From an uncultured Sphingomonadales bacterium (GTDB lineage Bacteria > Pseudomonadota > Alphaproteobacteria > Sphingomonadales > Sphingomonadaceae): a stretch of DNA of 64,000 nt. Shown piece after piece: positions 45,121-55,021 of the stretch. A model generated the notes under the pieces. That model searched no databases. It was given only the letters and a program-made list of their open reading frames with translations, and had not been told where the DNA came from. The position numbers and the translations under genes were made by a program. Numbering within the stretch: the first letter of the stretch is position 1; every line of letters starts with the position of its first letter. The stretch lies in the NCBI GenBank assembly GCA_903821605.1, contig CAIJLZ010000007.1, positions 124,001-188,000 of the forward strand, given 5' to 3'.

Positions 45121-45924
45121 ATGATGGAGGCTGCCCAGTTCGACGCCTATCTGGTCCGGCTCGGACTGGGGTATCTCCCCGACGTGGACGAACATGGGCT
45201 GGCGCTTTTACAGCGCGCTCACCGGCTGGCGATTCCGTTCGAAAATTTCGATATCCGGCTTGGTCGCGGCATCAGCATTGCGCTTGATCATGTGGTCGAC
45301 AAGCTCGTCACGCGCAAGCGCGGTGGCTATTGCTTCGAACATAATGCGCTGTTCTCAGCCGCATTGGCTCGGCTCGGTTTCGACGTGCGGCCGGTTCTGG
45401 CGCGTGTATGGTTGGTGGCTGCGCCCGGCGTGGTGCCGCCGCGGACCCATGTCCTGTCGCTGGTGACGATCCAAGGCCGGCCGTGGATCGCGGATGCGGG
45501 CTTTGGCGGCAGCTATGCCCTGCCTATGCCGCTGGAGCCTGAACGCGTGGTTGAAGGGCCAGATGGGGCGCGGCATCGGTTGATTGCCGATACCGATCAT
45601 GGCTGGATGCTGGAACGCGACGGCGGCGATGGCTGGCGGCCGCAGTTCAGCTTCACGCTTGCGCATGTTTTCGACAGCGACTTGGCGATGAGTAATCATT
45701 GGACCTCGACCTCGCCTGAGTCGCGCTTTGTTCGCCATTGTATCGCCAGCGCCGTTCTGCCGCATGGCATGGCCGCACTCCAAGACCTGCGTTACACGCG
45801 GTCCAGCCTGACCGATCGCGTGGAAAGCGAGATCACCAGCGGGCGAATGCTGCAAATGCGGCTGAGTTTGGTATTTGGCATCGATCTGCAACGCGACGAG
45901 ATCGAGGCGCTGGGCCTTTTCTGA
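45121..45924 (+). CDS. nat: Arylamine N-acetyltransferase
   Basis: 267 residues. Moves acetyl from acetyl-CoA to arylamines and hydrazines. The catalytic triad is visible: Cys71 in RGGYCFEHN, His110 in PPRTHVLSLV, Asp125 in IADAGFGG. It follows prs by 7 nt and may be co-transcribed. The start is one of two adjacent ATGs (45121, 45124); an upstream in-frame extension overlaps prs and is ignored. Confidence 0.92.
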   Translation: MMEAAQFDAYLVRLGLGYLPDVDEHGLALLQRAHRLAIPFENFDIRLGRGISIALDHVVDKLVTRKRGGYCFEHNALFSAALARLGFDVRPVLARVWLVAAPGVVPPRTHVLSLVTIQGRPWIADAGFGGSYALPMPLEPERVVEGPDGARHRLIADTDHGWMLERDGGDGWRPQFSFTLAHVFDSDLAMSNHWTSTSPESRFVRHCIASAVLPHGMAALQDLRYTRSSLTDRVESEITSGRMLQMRLSLVFGIDLQRDEIEALGLF

Positions 45925-45940
45925 TCGTCACACGTTGAAA

Positions 45941-45966
45941 TGCCCGACCCCATTTAGGGCCGGGCA
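45941..45966 (-). terminator. Terminator after phaZ
   Basis: TGCCCG-A-CCC (45941-45950) pairs with GGG-C-CGGGCA (45957-45966) around a 6-nt loop. On the minus strand it ends TTTC and follows phaZ; it could also serve the nat transcript on the plus strand. Confidence 0.7.
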
Positions 45967-45977
45967 AGAGCAACATT

Positions 45978-47246
45978 TCAGGCCTTGGGCTTGCGGGTCC
46001 GAACGACGGGCGCAGGCGTTTGGGTCTTGGCATGGTGGTCGGAGATCCATTGCTCCACGACCGGGGCAATATCTTCGCGCCAACGCCGGCCATTGAAGAT
46101 GCCGTAATGGCCGACATGCTCGGCAATCAGATATTTCTTCATCTCTTCCGGCAAGTTGCTGCTGATCGTCAGTGCCGATTTGGTCTGGCCAAGGCCCGAA
46201 ATATCATCTCGTTCCCCTTCGATGGCGAGCAAGGCGGTGCGGGTGATCGCCTTGGTATCGACCAGCGTGTCGCGGTGCATCAATTCGCCCTTGGGGAGCT
46301 TATGATTCTGGAACACGGCATCAATCGTCTGAAGGTAGAATTCGGCGGACATGTCGCACACCGCGCGATATTCATCGTAAAAGGCCTTGGTTGCATCGGC
46401 GCTCTCGTCGTCACCGGCGACGAGATGCTTGAACATCTCCCAATGGCTCATCAGGTGATTGCCCAGATTCATCGACATGAACCCGGCCAACTGCATAAAC
46501 CCCGGATAAACGCGGCGGCCTGCCCCCGGATAGCCCTGCGGCACGGTGGCAACCACATTGTGTTCGAACCAGCTCAATGGCCGTTGGGTGGCCAGCTCAT
46601 TGACAACGGTCGGGCTTTCACGCGTGTCGACCGGCCCGCCCATCATCGTGAGTGTGACAGGCGCGCATGGATCGTTCGTCGCATTCATCAACGCTGTCGC
46701 GGCAAGGGCTGGCACCGTCGGCTGGCAAACGGCGAGCAAATGCGTGCCCGGGCCGATATGGCGCAGGAATTCGATGACATAATCAATATAGTCATCAAGA
46801 TCGAAGCGGCCTTCGCTCAGCGGGACACTGCGGGCGTCACGCCAATCGGTGATATAGACGTCTTGGCTATGGAGCAGGCGCTCCACCGTGCCGCGCAGCA
46901 AGGTGGCGTAATGGCCCGACATCGGGGCGACGATCAACAGCCGGGGCTGGCCGGTCACGCCGGGCTTACGGAAATGCTTAAGCTGGCCGAACGGTTTGCG
47001 CAGCACGATCTCCTCGGAAATCGGGACGGCCTGTCCATCGACGACTGTTTCATGGAAACCGAAAGCGGGTTTGCCGCGCGGCGCGGCGGCATGAGCAAAG
47101 ACATCAAGGCCCGATGCGACCAGCGGTCCCATTGCGGTATATCCAAACGGATTAGCCGGGTTGAGGAGCCATTTGGCGCCAATATTGGCAAGCGTGCTGG
47201 CCCCTGCCATGAGATTCTTCTGCGCTTCATAAGCGGTGTAAAGCAT
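45978..47246 (-). CDS. phaZ: Intracellular polyhydroxybutyrate depolymerase
   Basis: 422 residues. Hydrolyses native PHB granules. The alpha/beta-hydrolase core has the nucleophile Cys174 in LLAVCQPTVPAL (a Cys instead of the usual Ser, typical of this PhaZ class), the QDVYITDWRDAR strand and a late His (EHVGHYGIF). The Arg/Lys-rich tail (VVRTRKPKA) may help granule contact. A TGCA-rich dyad lies upstream, as at bdhA. No PHB synthase or phasin is in the window. Confidence 0.93.
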   Translation of the reverse strand: MLYTAYEAQKNLMAGASTLANIGAKWLLNPANPFGYTAMGPLVASGLDVFAHAAAPRGKPAFGFHETVVDGQAVPISEEIVLRKPFGQLKHFRKPGVTGQPRLLIVAPMSGHYATLLRGTVERLLHSQDVYITDWRDARSVPLSEGRFDLDDYIDYVIEFLRHIGPGTHLLAVCQPTVPALAATALMNATNDPCAPVTLTMMGGPVDTRESPTVVNELATQRPLSWFEHNVVATVPQGYPGAGRRVYPGFMQLAGFMSMNLGNHLMSHWEMFKHLVAGDDESADATKAFYDEYRAVCDMSAEFYLQTIDAVFQNHKLPKGELMHRDTLVDTKAITRTALLAIEGERDDISGLGQTKSALTISSNLPEEMKKYLIAEHVGHYGIFNGRRWREDIAPVVEQWISDHHAKTQTPAPVVRTRKPKA

Positions 47247-47327
47247 GTGTTGCGACCTTGAAAAGGTGGAGGCTGGCCGCCTCCCGGCAAATGAGAAGTT
47301 AGCGATATAATCCTACATAATGAGTTT

Positions 47328-47345
47328 CGTTGCAATGCAGCATTG
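47328..47345. promoter_or_regulatory. Putative PHB-regulator site upstream of phaZ
   Basis: CGTTGCAATGCA (47328-47339) is embedded in the dyad CAATGC-A-GCATTG (47333-47345), 81 nt before phaZ. It matches the bdhA upstream 12-mer (19746-19757) except one base. It also lies between phaZ and the divergent SDR gene. Confidence 0.5.
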
Positions 47346-47438
47346 TAGTGACCCTCATTTTTGAGAGGCATCAGGGCGACGCTCGGAAATTGGGGTGAAG
47401 GCTTGAACCTGCACCCGGCTGCTGCCAGACAGGCGGGC

Positions 47439-48254
47439 ATGAGTGGCACCATGTTCATCTTCGGCCTCGGATATTGCACCAGCCATCTGCGGCGCCATCT
47501 CGCTACTGCGGGCTGGTCTGTGACGGGGACCCGGCGCGCGGCGGATGACGCGGCGCTTGCCTTCGATGATCGGCGTGCGGTCGAGGCGGCGCTGGCACAG
47601 GCAAGCCATGTGATCTCTTCGGTGCCGCCCGATGCTGGGGGTGACCCGGTGCTGGCCGCTTATGGTGATGCCTTGCGGGCGTCCCCTTCCGTTTGGATCG
47701 GCTATCTCTCTTCAACCGGGGTTTATGGCGACTGTGGCGGCGCATGGGTGGATGAGACCGCACCCATCGGCACGGGACGCCGGAAGGAGCGCGCACAGGC
47801 CGATGCAGCATGGCTTGAGCTAGATCCCACCCGCGTCCGTTCATTCCGCCTACCCGGCATCTATGGTCCCGGTCGATCGCCGCTGGACCGTGCGAGGGAT
47901 GGCAATATCCAATGTGTTGACGTGCCGGGTCAGATATTCAGCCGGGTTCACGTCGCTGATATTGTCGCGGCCATTGTCGCCAGCTTCGAACGTGGCGGGG
48001 CCGGCGCCTTTAATATCGCCGATGATCTGCCTGCGCCTCAGGCCGAGGTGAATGCATATGCCTGTCGGCTTGTCGGGCGAGAGCCTCCTGCCGCCATCGG
48101 CCTTGACGATGCGCGCTTGTCGCCTGCTGCTCGCGCGTTTTATGCGGAAAACCGGCGGGTTGCGAATGGCAAGGCAAAGCGTGTACTCGGCTGGAGCCCT
48201 TATTATCCCGATTATCGGGCCGGGTTTCAGTCGCTGCTGCAAGAGGGAATTTAG
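47439..48254 (+). CDS. NAD(P)-dependent epimerase-like (extended SDR, YeeZ-like)
   Basis: About 271 residues. It starts FIFGLGYCTSHLRRHL (Rossmann Gly motif), then VIGT-like TGTRRAADD, LSSTGVYGDCGG (Ser-Thr-x-Tyr region) and LPGIYGPGRSPLDR. The YGDCGGAWVDE pattern and short length resemble YeeZ-type proteins whose substrate is unknown. Starts at 47439 or 47451 are possible. The next gene begins 3 nt after it. Confidence 0.8.
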   Translation: MSGTMFIFGLGYCTSHLRRHLATAGWSVTGTRRAADDAALAFDDRRAVEAALAQASHVISSVPPDAGGDPVLAAYGDALRASPSVWIGYLSSTGVYGDCGGAWVDETAPIGTGRRKERAQADAAWLELDPTRVRSFRLPGIYGPGRSPLDRARDGNIQCVDVPGQIFSRVHVADIVAAIVASFERGGAGAFNIADDLPAPQAEVNAYACRLVGREPPAAIGLDDARLSPAARAFYAENRRVANGKAKRVLGWSPYYPDYRAGFQSLLQEGI

Positions 48255-48257
48255 GTC

Positions 48258-49226
48258 ATGGCGTCCGGTTTGATTGCATTGCTTGATGATGTCGCGGCGA
48301 TTGCCAAGCTGGCGGCTGCCACCGTTGATGATGTGGCTGCGGCGTCTGCCAAGGCTGGCACCAAGGCGGCGGGCGTTGTCATCGATGACGCGGCTGTGAC
48401 CCCCGGTTATGTCGTCGGTCTGACGCCCGACCGCGAACTGCCGATTATTGGTAAGATCACGCTAGGATCATTGCGAAACAAGCTGCTGATCCTGCTGCCG
48501 GCAGCCCTGCTGATGAGCACCTTTGCGCCATGGCTATTGACACCATTGCTGATGATTGGCGGTAGTTATCTGTGTTTCGAAGCTGCGGAAAAGCTGTGGG
48601 AGGCGCTGACTGGCCATGGTGGCGATGCCGATCTCCATGTCGCGACAACGGATCCGGTCACGCTCGAACATGAACAGGTAACCGGGGCGATCCGTACCGA
48701 TTTTATCCTCTCGGGCGAAATCATGGCTATCGCCCTTGCCGAAGTGGCCGAACAAAGCACCATCAATCAGGGGTTGATCCTCGCGATTGTTGCCGTGGTG
48801 ATCACGGTCGGGGTTTATGGCGCTGTCGCCCTGATCGTGAAGATGGATGATATTGGGTTGCATCTCATCCGTCAGGGTGGTCGCATCAATCAGTTGGTGG
48901 GCAATTTGCTCGTCTCCGGGATGACGCGGCTGCTCGCCATATTGTCGGTGGTCGGCACGGCTGCCATGGCCTGGGTCGGTGGCGGGATCGTGTTGCATGG
49001 CATGGAGCAATCAGGCTTGGCCAGCCTGCCCCATGCGCTTCACCATTTTGCCGAATTGGTTGGTCACGCAGTCCCGCTTGCAGAAACGGTGCTGAGCTGG
49101 CTTGCCGGCGCTGTCCTTTCCGGAATCTTCGGGGTTTTACTGGGCGCGGCCATCGTCGCGATCCATCATGCCGTCATCTATGTCCGCCGCGCCGGGCTGG
49201 CGGTTGAACCACAGCCCCCAGTTTGA
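48258..49226 (+). CDS. DUF808 (YedI-like) membrane protein
   Basis: 322 residues. It starts MASGLIALLDDVAAIAKLAA, the hallmark of DUF808, with Ala-rich helices then about six membrane segments. LRNKLLILLPAALLM and EIMAIALAEVAEQST are conserved. The function is unknown. It follows the SDR gene directly, suggesting an operon. Confidence 0.92.
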   Translation: MASGLIALLDDVAAIAKLAAATVDDVAAASAKAGTKAAGVVIDDAAVTPGYVVGLTPDRELPIIGKITLGSLRNKLLILLPAALLMSTFAPWLLTPLLMIGGSYLCFEAAEKLWEALTGHGGDADLHVATTDPVTLEHEQVTGAIRTDFILSGEIMAIALAEVAEQSTINQGLILAIVAVVITVGVYGAVALIVKMDDIGLHLIRQGGRINQLVGNLLVSGMTRLLAILSVVGTAAMAWVGGGIVLHGMEQSGLASLPHALHHFAELVGHAVPLAETVLSWLAGAVLSGIFGVLLGAAIVAIHHAVIYVRRAGLAVEPQPPV

Positions 49227-49383
49227 AGTCGCTCGCATCGGCCAAAGGCATGGGATGACCTTATTTCAGTGTTGCGGCATCACCTTATAAATACTGGGTT
49301 CAGCTTATATTTTTGCGGCCCACTGAATTCTCTTTGACAGCGTACAGGCGGGAGAAAAACCTGCCTGATTACGCGAGCCGCCC

Positions 49384-49412
49384 TTGAATTCATCCCAAAT
49401 GAGTCATATGTT
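49384..49412 (+). promoter_or_regulatory. Candidate promoter of the small RNA
   Basis: TTGAAT (49384-49389), 17 nt, TATGTT (49407-49412). It places a start near 49419. A second TTGACA at 49334-49339 has no good -10 partner. Confidence 0.45.
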
Positions 49413-49418
49413 TGCTTC

Positions 49419-49528
49419 AGCACGGGTGCATGCCCCCCCCTTTCATGCATCGTGCGGCATGCCTTCGGGCATGCTTCCTCCCTGAACCTTGGCCACCTCG
49501 TGCTCCTATGAACACGAGGTGGTTCTTT
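49419..49528 (+). ncRNA. Putative trans-acting small RNA with anti-Shine-Dalgarno loops
   Basis: About 108 nt in a gap with no ORF. Hairpin 1 (49420-49455): GCACG and TGCATG pair with CATGCA and CGTGC, leaving an 11-nt loop of eight C and three T. Hairpin 2 (49457-49474): GCATGCC-TTCG-GGCATGC. A single-stranded TTCCTCCCTGAACC follows (49475-49488). Hairpin 3 is a terminator (49493-49522). The C-rich segments are complementary to ribosome sites. This shape recalls the alphaproteobacterial alpha-r14/suhB small RNA family, which may be what this is; without a search the family is uncertain. Confidence 0.6.
49493..49528 (+). terminator. Terminator of the small RNA
   Basis: CCACCTCGTG (49493-49502) pairs perfectly with CACGAGGTGG (49513-49522), then TTCTTT. 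It points towards the plus strand although no plus-strand gene precedes it within 260 nt, which is the main evidence for a small RNA. Confidence 0.88.
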
Positions 49529-50417
49529 ATTCAGCGGCCTGTGCGGTTGTCAGGCCCCAACCGATGTCGGCCAGCGTGTCACAGAGCTGACGGAGCAGCA
49601 GGCGCAGGTCTTGCACCTTGGTGATCATCATTTCACCCGTATCATCGAGATAGAGCGCGCGATCGAATTCCAGCTGAATCGCATGGAAATGCTGGCTTGG
49701 GCGGCCGTGGCGGGCAAGGGTGTAGGCACCTGCATAGGGCCGATTCCGGTCGGCGGCCAGGCCAGCCTTGCGCGATAATGTCACCGCGCACCCGGCGAGA
49801 CTCGTATCACAACTCTGTCCATGGCGATCCCCCACTACTAGCCGCAGCCCATGTCCAGACTGGCCTCTTGGGATGCTGGGCATGGAATGAAGATCGACCA
49901 GAATGGCGACGCCATGGGCGACCCACGCCGCGTGCATCGCCTGTTCGATGCCTTGGTGCCAGACCGTATGCACCGTGGCGACTCGAGCGTGAATGTCGTT
50001 GAGGGTAAGACGTTCACGATAAATATCGCCGATTCGGGGAACGCGACTCGGCAACAGCCCAAGTCCCGCACGGGTCTTTGAAGGATCGCAGGCGCGGGCT
50101 TCTAGCCGAGCTTGCGCGAGACCGGGATCGTTGCGGGCGATCATTGCTGGGTCAATTTCGCGCGGGTCGCGATTGAGGTCGATCCAAGCACGTGCTGTTT
50201 CGGCCACCAGTAGCTGATGGGGGCTATCGTGTAGGTCGCCGACGAGCGCATCTGCGAAGCGGTCTTCCAGCAGGGCCAATTGCTCTGGCGTCAGGCGGGA
50301 CTGGGTCAATAAGGCGGGAGGATAAAACCGACCTGCATGCGGCACGGCCACGACAACCGGCGAGGGGACCGGAAAATTGGGTGTGCCCCCACCCTTATCT
50401 GCCCCCGAATCGTGCAA
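49527..50417 (-). CDS. N-formylglutamate amidohydrolase family protein
   Basis: 296 residues of the FGase/HutG family. VVAVPHAGRFYPP, AWIDLNRDPREID, ILVDLHSMPS and VGDRHGQSCD are the conserved stretches that bind the metal. True HutG removes formate from N-formylglutamate in histidine breakdown; no hut genes are near, so the substrate may differ. Divergent from the antiporter gene. Confidence 0.85.
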   Translation of the reverse strand: MHDSGADKGGGTPNFPVPSPVVVAVPHAGRFYPPALLTQSRLTPEQLALLEDRFADALVGDLHDSPHQLLVAETARAWIDLNRDPREIDPAMIARNDPGLAQARLEARACDPSKTRAGLGLLPSRVPRIGDIYRERLTLNDIHARVATVHTVWHQGIEQAMHAAWVAHGVAILVDLHSMPSIPRGQSGHGLRLVVGDRHGQSCDTSLAGCAVTLSRKAGLAADRNRPYAGAYTLARHGRPSQHFHAIQLEFDRALYLDDTGEMMITKVQDLRLLLRQLCDTLADIGWGLTTAQAAE

Positions 50418-50478
50418 AACTTCGTCCCTATGCAGTTAAGGGCTGACATTGTGCCGGGTTCACGCGAAGATACAAGCC

Positions 50479-52296
50479 ATGGTGGCAGGCGTAGCAGTAA
50501 CCGAAACGGCCTTGGTGGTAGGCAGCACCGGCATGCGCGAGATTTTGGTCGTGCTTGGCGCGGCCGGACTCGTCATCCCCGCTTTCGCGCGGCTGCGGAT
50601 CACGCCGGTGATCGGGTTTATCCTTGTCGGCATTTTGGTCGGCCCGGCGGGACTGGGGGAATGGGTCCGCGACTATCCGTGGCTGCGACATGTCACGATT
50701 ACCAATCGGCATATGATCGAGCCATTTGCGGAATTCGGCATTATCCTCCTGCTATTTTCGATCGGGCTGGAACTCAGTTTCAAACGCCTTTGGCAGATGC
50801 GTAAATTGATCGTCGGCCTTGGGGGGACCGAGATGCTGGCCTGCGCGGCGGTCATCGCGATTGGGCTGATCTTCTTTGGGCAGCGCTGGCAAGGCGCGAT
50901 TGGCCTCGGTATGGCGTTGGCGCTCTCCTCGACGGCGCTGGTTCTGCCACTTGTTGGCACCTCGGGCCCGGTCGGCCAGCGCGCCTTTGCGATGCTATTG
51001 TTCGAGGACCTTGCACTGGTTCCGATCATTTTTATCCTTGGTGCGATGGCACCCCATGCGGGTGACACGGGTTGGGAAGGCCTGTTGCAGACAGCCGCAT
51101 GGTCCGTCGTTGTCGTGCCCATCATGCTGTTCACGGGCCGCCTGATCCTGCCGCTGCTGTTTGCACAGGCGGCACGGACCAAGAGCCCGGAACTGTTCAT
51201 GGCGACCAGCCTATTGGCGGTCATCGGGGCCAGCCTGATCACCACCGGAATCGGTCTGTCGCCGATTGTCGGCGCGCTGCTGGCGGGCGTGCTGATTGCC
51301 GAGACCGATTATGATACCGAGGTTGAGGCGATGATGGCGCCGTTCAAGGGGTTGGCGCTGGGGGTGTTTCTGATCTCGGTCGGCATGGCCATCGATATGG
51401 TGGAACTGGTCGAGAGATGGTCATCATTGTTGGTCGCTGTGGTGGCGGTGCTCGTCGCTAAGACAGTGATCACCGGGATGATGCTCCGGATTGGGGGGAG
51501 TAAGCGGTCGGTCGCCGCCGAGACTTCCCTGCTGATGGCTAGCCCGTCCGAGACGACGCTGATCGTGCTCAGCGCGGCGTCCAGTGCGAATCTAATCAGC
51601 CACCACACGTCGAGCTTCTGGCAGATGGTGACGGCGATTGGTCTGACGGTGACGCCGTTGCTTGCGATGCTGGGGCGCGTGGCTGGGCGTTATCTCTCGC
51701 ATCGTGAAATCATACCGACCATCGATCTGCCAAGTGAGCCGAAGGCTGCGGTTATTCTTGGTTTTGGCCGCGTGGGGCATATGGTGGCGCAGATGCTTGA
51801 TGTTCATGGTCGGCCCTATCGTGCAATTGACGCCGATCCCGAGCGGGTCGCGGTGGCGCGGGAACAAGGGTTCAAGGTGATCTATGGCGATGTGTCGCGT
51901 CAGCAGGTGCTGGACCGATTGGTGGATATTGATCCCGCTGGGACTGTTATCCTGACGATGGACGACCCAGTCCAAAATGTCCGCCTGACAGAGAAGCTAC
52001 GCGCCCGCTATCCAGATCTGACCATTATTTCCCGTGCGCGGGATGCCCGACATGCTGCCGAACTTTATCGCGCGGGGGCGAGTGATGCCGTCCCGGAGAC
52101 GCTGGAGAGCTCGTTGCAGCTTTCAGAAGCGGTGCTGGTTGATCTTGGCGTGGCAATGGGACCGGTCATCGCCTCCATCCATGAGAAGCGGGCGGCGCTG
52201 CGGGATGAAATCAAGGCGCATGGGGAAACGCTCCGCGAACCGCCGATCCATCGACGGCGGTTGCGGGAAGCAAAAGACGAATTGAACGCTGGTTAA
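50479..52296 (+). CDS. CPA2-family cation/proton antiporter (KefB-like) with RCK domain
   Basis: About 605 residues. Twelve or so membrane helices (about 10-390) form the Na/H exchanger domain (IPAFARLRITPVIGFILVGILVGPAGL, ALALSSTALVLPLVG). An RCK/TrkA-N domain follows (AAVILGFGRVGHMVAQML, IDADPERV) that senses NAD(H). It may export K+ or exchange Na+. A TTG at 50449 would add 10 residues; ATG 50479 is preferred. Confidence 0.9.
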   Translation: MVAGVAVTETALVVGSTGMREILVVLGAAGLVIPAFARLRITPVIGFILVGILVGPAGLGEWVRDYPWLRHVTITNRHMIEPFAEFGIILLLFSIGLELSFKRLWQMRKLIVGLGGTEMLACAAVIAIGLIFFGQRWQGAIGLGMALALSSTALVLPLVGTSGPVGQRAFAMLLFEDLALVPIIFILGAMAPHAGDTGWEGLLQTAAWSVVVVPIMLFTGRLILPLLFAQAARTKSPELFMATSLLAVIGASLITTGIGLSPIVGALLAGVLIAETDYDTEVEAMMAPFKGLALGVFLISVGMAIDMVELVERWSSLLVAVVAVLVAKTVITGMMLRIGGSKRSVAAETSLLMASPSETTLIVLSAASSANLISHHTSSFWQMVTAIGLTVTPLLAMLGRVAGRYLSHREIIPTIDLPSEPKAAVILGFGRVGHMVAQMLDVHGRPYRAIDADPERVAVAREQGFKVIYGDVSRQQVLDRLVDIDPAGTVILTMDDPVQNVRLTEKLRARYPDLTIISRARDARHAAELYRAGASDAVPETLESSLQLSEAVLVDLGVAMGPVIASIHEKRAALRDEIKAHGETLREPPIHRRRLREAKDELNAG

Positions 52297-52314
52297 GCCC
52301 AGAAGGTCTGAGCC

Positions 52315-54963
52315 TCAGCCGATCAACAGACCCTTGACGGCATCCAGTGCAGTGGGGGCACTGGCGGCATCCGGGCCACCGCCCTGCGCCATGTCCGGCC
52401 GACCACCGCCGCCTTGACCGCCCAGCGCCGCCACGGCGGTCTTGACGATATCCACCGCGCTGATCCGGTTGATCAGGTCATCCGTCACGCCAGCGGCGAC
52501 ACTCGCCTTGCCGTCGTTCAGGGCAATGATCACGGAGATGATCGAGCCATGCGCTTTTTTGGCGTCGTCGATGGTGCCGCGCAATTGCTTGGGATCAAGG
52601 CCATCAACGATCTGGCCAAGGAACGGCAAGCCATTGATCATTTCCGGTCCTGCCGGGGCTGCACCACCGGTGCCGCCACCCATGGCGAGCGCCTTTTTGG
52701 TATCAGCCAGTTCACGCTCCAGCTTGCGGACCTGTTCGACCAGCGCCGTGACGCGGGCCGGGACTTCATCCGGCGAGGTTTTCAGCGTGGTGGCGATCCC
52801 ACGCAATTGCTCTTCGCGGCCGGTCAGCCACAGCCGGGCAGCTTCGCCGGTTAGGGCTTCGACCCGGCGGACACCGGAAGACACGGCGCTTTCCGAAACG
52901 ATGCGGACCAGACCAATGTCGCCGAGGGCGCGGACATGGGTGCCGCCGCACAGCTCGACCGAATAGTTTTGCGTATCCGCCCGGCCCATGGACAGTACGC
53001 GGACCTCGTCGCCATATTTTTCACCGAACAGTGCCATCGCGCCTGCGGCAATGGCTTCGTCTGGGGTCATCAGCCGGGTCGTCACCGCGTCGTTCAAGCG
53101 GACCTGCGCGTTTACCTCGGCTTCGATCGCCGCGATATCTTCGGCACTCAGCGCCTTGGGGTGCGAAAAGTCGAAGCGCAGCCGGTCTTCCGACACCATG
53201 CTGCCCTTTTGGCTAACATGGTCGCCAAGACGGTGGCGCAACGCCGCGTGCAACAAGTGGGTTGCGGAGTGATTGGAACGGATGCGGTCGCGGCGGCCAC
53301 TGTCGATCGCCAAGTGCACCGGTTCGCCGACCGTGATCGTGCCGGTTTCGACCTTGCCCTGATGGGCATGGAGGCGGCCAAGCGGTTTCAGCGTGTCACT
53401 GACCGTGATCCGAAGGCCTTTGTCATGGCTGATGACGCCCGCATCGCCTTTCTGGCCACCGCTTTCGCCATAGAAGGGGGTCTGGTTGGTCAGCACCACG
53501 ATCTCGTCGCCCGCGGATGCGCTTTGCACCTGCTGGCCGTCCTTGATCAGGGCCAGCACCTGACCTTCGCCGCTGTCAGACACATAGCCGGTGAACTCGG
53601 TCGTGCCATGTTCCTCGGAAAGGTCGAACCAGATTTCGTCCGATGCCTTTTCGCCAGACCCCTTCCATGCCGCACGGGCGGCCGCCTTTTGTGCGGCCAT
53701 GGCGGCGTCAAAGCCTGCCCGGTCGACGGCCAGACCCTGGGTGCGCAGCGCGTCCTCGGTCAGGTCGTAAGGGAAGCCAAAGGTGTCGTAGAGCTTGAAC
53801 GCGGTTTCACCCGGCAGCACACCACCCTCGTTCATGCCAGCAGTGGCTTCGTCAAGCAGCTTCAGCCCCTTGTCGAGCGTCTGGCGGAAACGGATTTCCT
53901 CATGGCGCAGGGTTTCTTCGATCAGCGGCTGGGCGCGGATCAGTTCCGGATATGCTTGGCCCATTTCGCTGACCAGCGCCGGGACAAGCCGGTGCATCAA
54001 CGGATCTTTCGCACCGAGCAGATGCGCATGACGCATGGCACGTCGCATGATCCGGCGCAGCACATAGCCACGTCCCTCGTTGCTGGGCAGGACGCCATCG
54101 GCGACAAGGAAGCCTGCGGAGCGCAGATGGTCGGAGATCACGCGGTGCGAGGCCTTCATCAGGCCGGACGGGTCATTTTTCGTCAACTCGCCAGAGGCGG
54201 CGATCAGCGTTTTGAACGTGTCGGTGTCGTAATTGTCATGCACACCCTGCAAGACAGCCGACACACGCTCCAGCCCCATGCCGGTGTCAATCGACGGCTT
54301 GGGCAGATCGAGCCGGGTAGCGGCATCGACTTGCTCATATTGCATGAACACGAGGTTCCAGATTTCGACGAAGCGGTCACCATCTTCGGTCGGGCTGCCC
54401 GGCGGGCCACCGAAGATATGTTCGCCATGATCCCAGAAAATTTCCGAGCATGGCCCGCAAGGGCCGGTATCGCCCATTGACCAGAAATTATCAGAGGTCG
54501 GGATGCGGATGATCTTGTGATCGGGCAGGCCCGCGATTTTCTTCCACAGGTCGAACGCCTCGTCATCGGTGTGATAGACGGTGACGCAAAGTCGATCCTT
54601 GTCGAGCCCCCAGCCGCGTGTCAGCAGGTCCCATGCCAAGGTGATCGCCTGCTCCTTGAAATAATCGCCGAACGAGAAGTTCCCGAGCATTTCGAAGAAG
54701 GTATGGTGGCGTGCTGTATAGCCCACATTGTCGAGATCATTGTGCTTGCCGCCCGCGCGTACGCACTTCTGTGACGAGGTGGCTGTCACATAAGGGCGCT
54801 TTTCGAGGCCAGTGAAGACATTCTTGAACGGGACCATGCCCGCGTTCGTGAACATCAGGGTCGGGTCGTTGTGCGGCACAAGCGGGGCCGACGGCACGAC
54901 TTCGTGACCAGCAGCAGCGAAATGATCCAGAAAGGACCGGCGGATGTCATCGGTGGAGCTCAT
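52315..54963 (-). CDS. alaS: Alanyl-tRNA synthetase
   Basis: 882 residues, full length. Class II catalytic core ([42 protein letters not shown]), a binding domain, the editing domain with zinc ligands [15 protein letters not shown] and [12 protein letters not shown], and the C-Ala dimerisation domain with a Gly-rich tail. Convergent with the antiporter (18-nt gap). No recA is next to it, unlike some alphaproteobacteria. Confidence 0.96.
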   Translation of the reverse strand: MSSTDDIRRSFLDHFAAAGHEVVPSAPLVPHNDPTLMFTNAGMVPFKNVFTGLEKRPYVTATSSQKCVRAGGKHNDLDNVGYTARHHTFFEMLGNFSFGDYFKEQAITLAWDLLTRGWGLDKDRLCVTVYHTDDEAFDLWKKIAGLPDHKIIRIPTSDNFWSMGDTGPCGPCSEIFWDHGEHIFGGPPGSPTEDGDRFVEIWNLVFMQYEQVDAATRLDLPKPSIDTGMGLERVSAVLQGVHDNYDTDTFKTLIAASGELTKNDPSGLMKASHRVISDHLRSAGFLVADGVLPSNEGRGYVLRRIMRRAMRHAHLLGAKDPLMHRLVPALVSEMGQAYPELIRAQPLIEETLRHEEIRFRQTLDKGLKLLDEATAGMNEGGVLPGETAFKLYDTFGFPYDLTEDALRTQGLAVDRAGFDAAMAAQKAAARAAWKGSGEKASDEIWFDLSEEHGTTEFTGYVSDSGEGQVLALIKDGQQVQSASAGDEIVVLTNQTPFYGESGGQKGDAGVISHDKGLRITVSDTLKPLGRLHAHQGKVETGTITVGEPVHLAIDSGRRDRIRSNHSATHLLHAALRHRLGDHVSQKGSMVSEDRLRFDFSHPKALSAEDIAAIEAEVNAQVRLNDAVTTRLMTPDEAIAAGAMALFGEKYGDEVRVLSMGRADTQNYSVELCGGTHVRALGDIGLVRIVSESAVSSGVRRVEALTGEAARLWLTGREEQLRGIATTLKTSPDEVPARVTALVEQVRKLERELADTKKALAMGGGTGGAAPAGPEMINGLPFLGQIVDGLDPKQLRGTIDDAKKAHGSIISVIIALNDGKASVAAGVTDDLINRISAVDIVKTAVAALGGQGGGGRPDMAQGGGPDAASAPTALDAVKGLLIG

Positions 54964-55021
54964 GGCTCTTTCGCTTAGGCGAGGATTTGTCTGCGCTCAA
55001 GCGTGACTTGGACAGGATCGG

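Noticed and set aside
49431-49443. Run of eight C then TTT as a sequencing artefact
   Set aside because: The run sits exactly in the loop of a well-paired hairpin, so a functional reading is more likely, though the exact number of C could be wrong.
52936-54480. 514-codon plus-strand ORF
   Set aside because: It lies wholly antisense to alaS, whose product is complete and canonical. Long antisense frames are common in GC-rich DNA, and its translation shows no motif.
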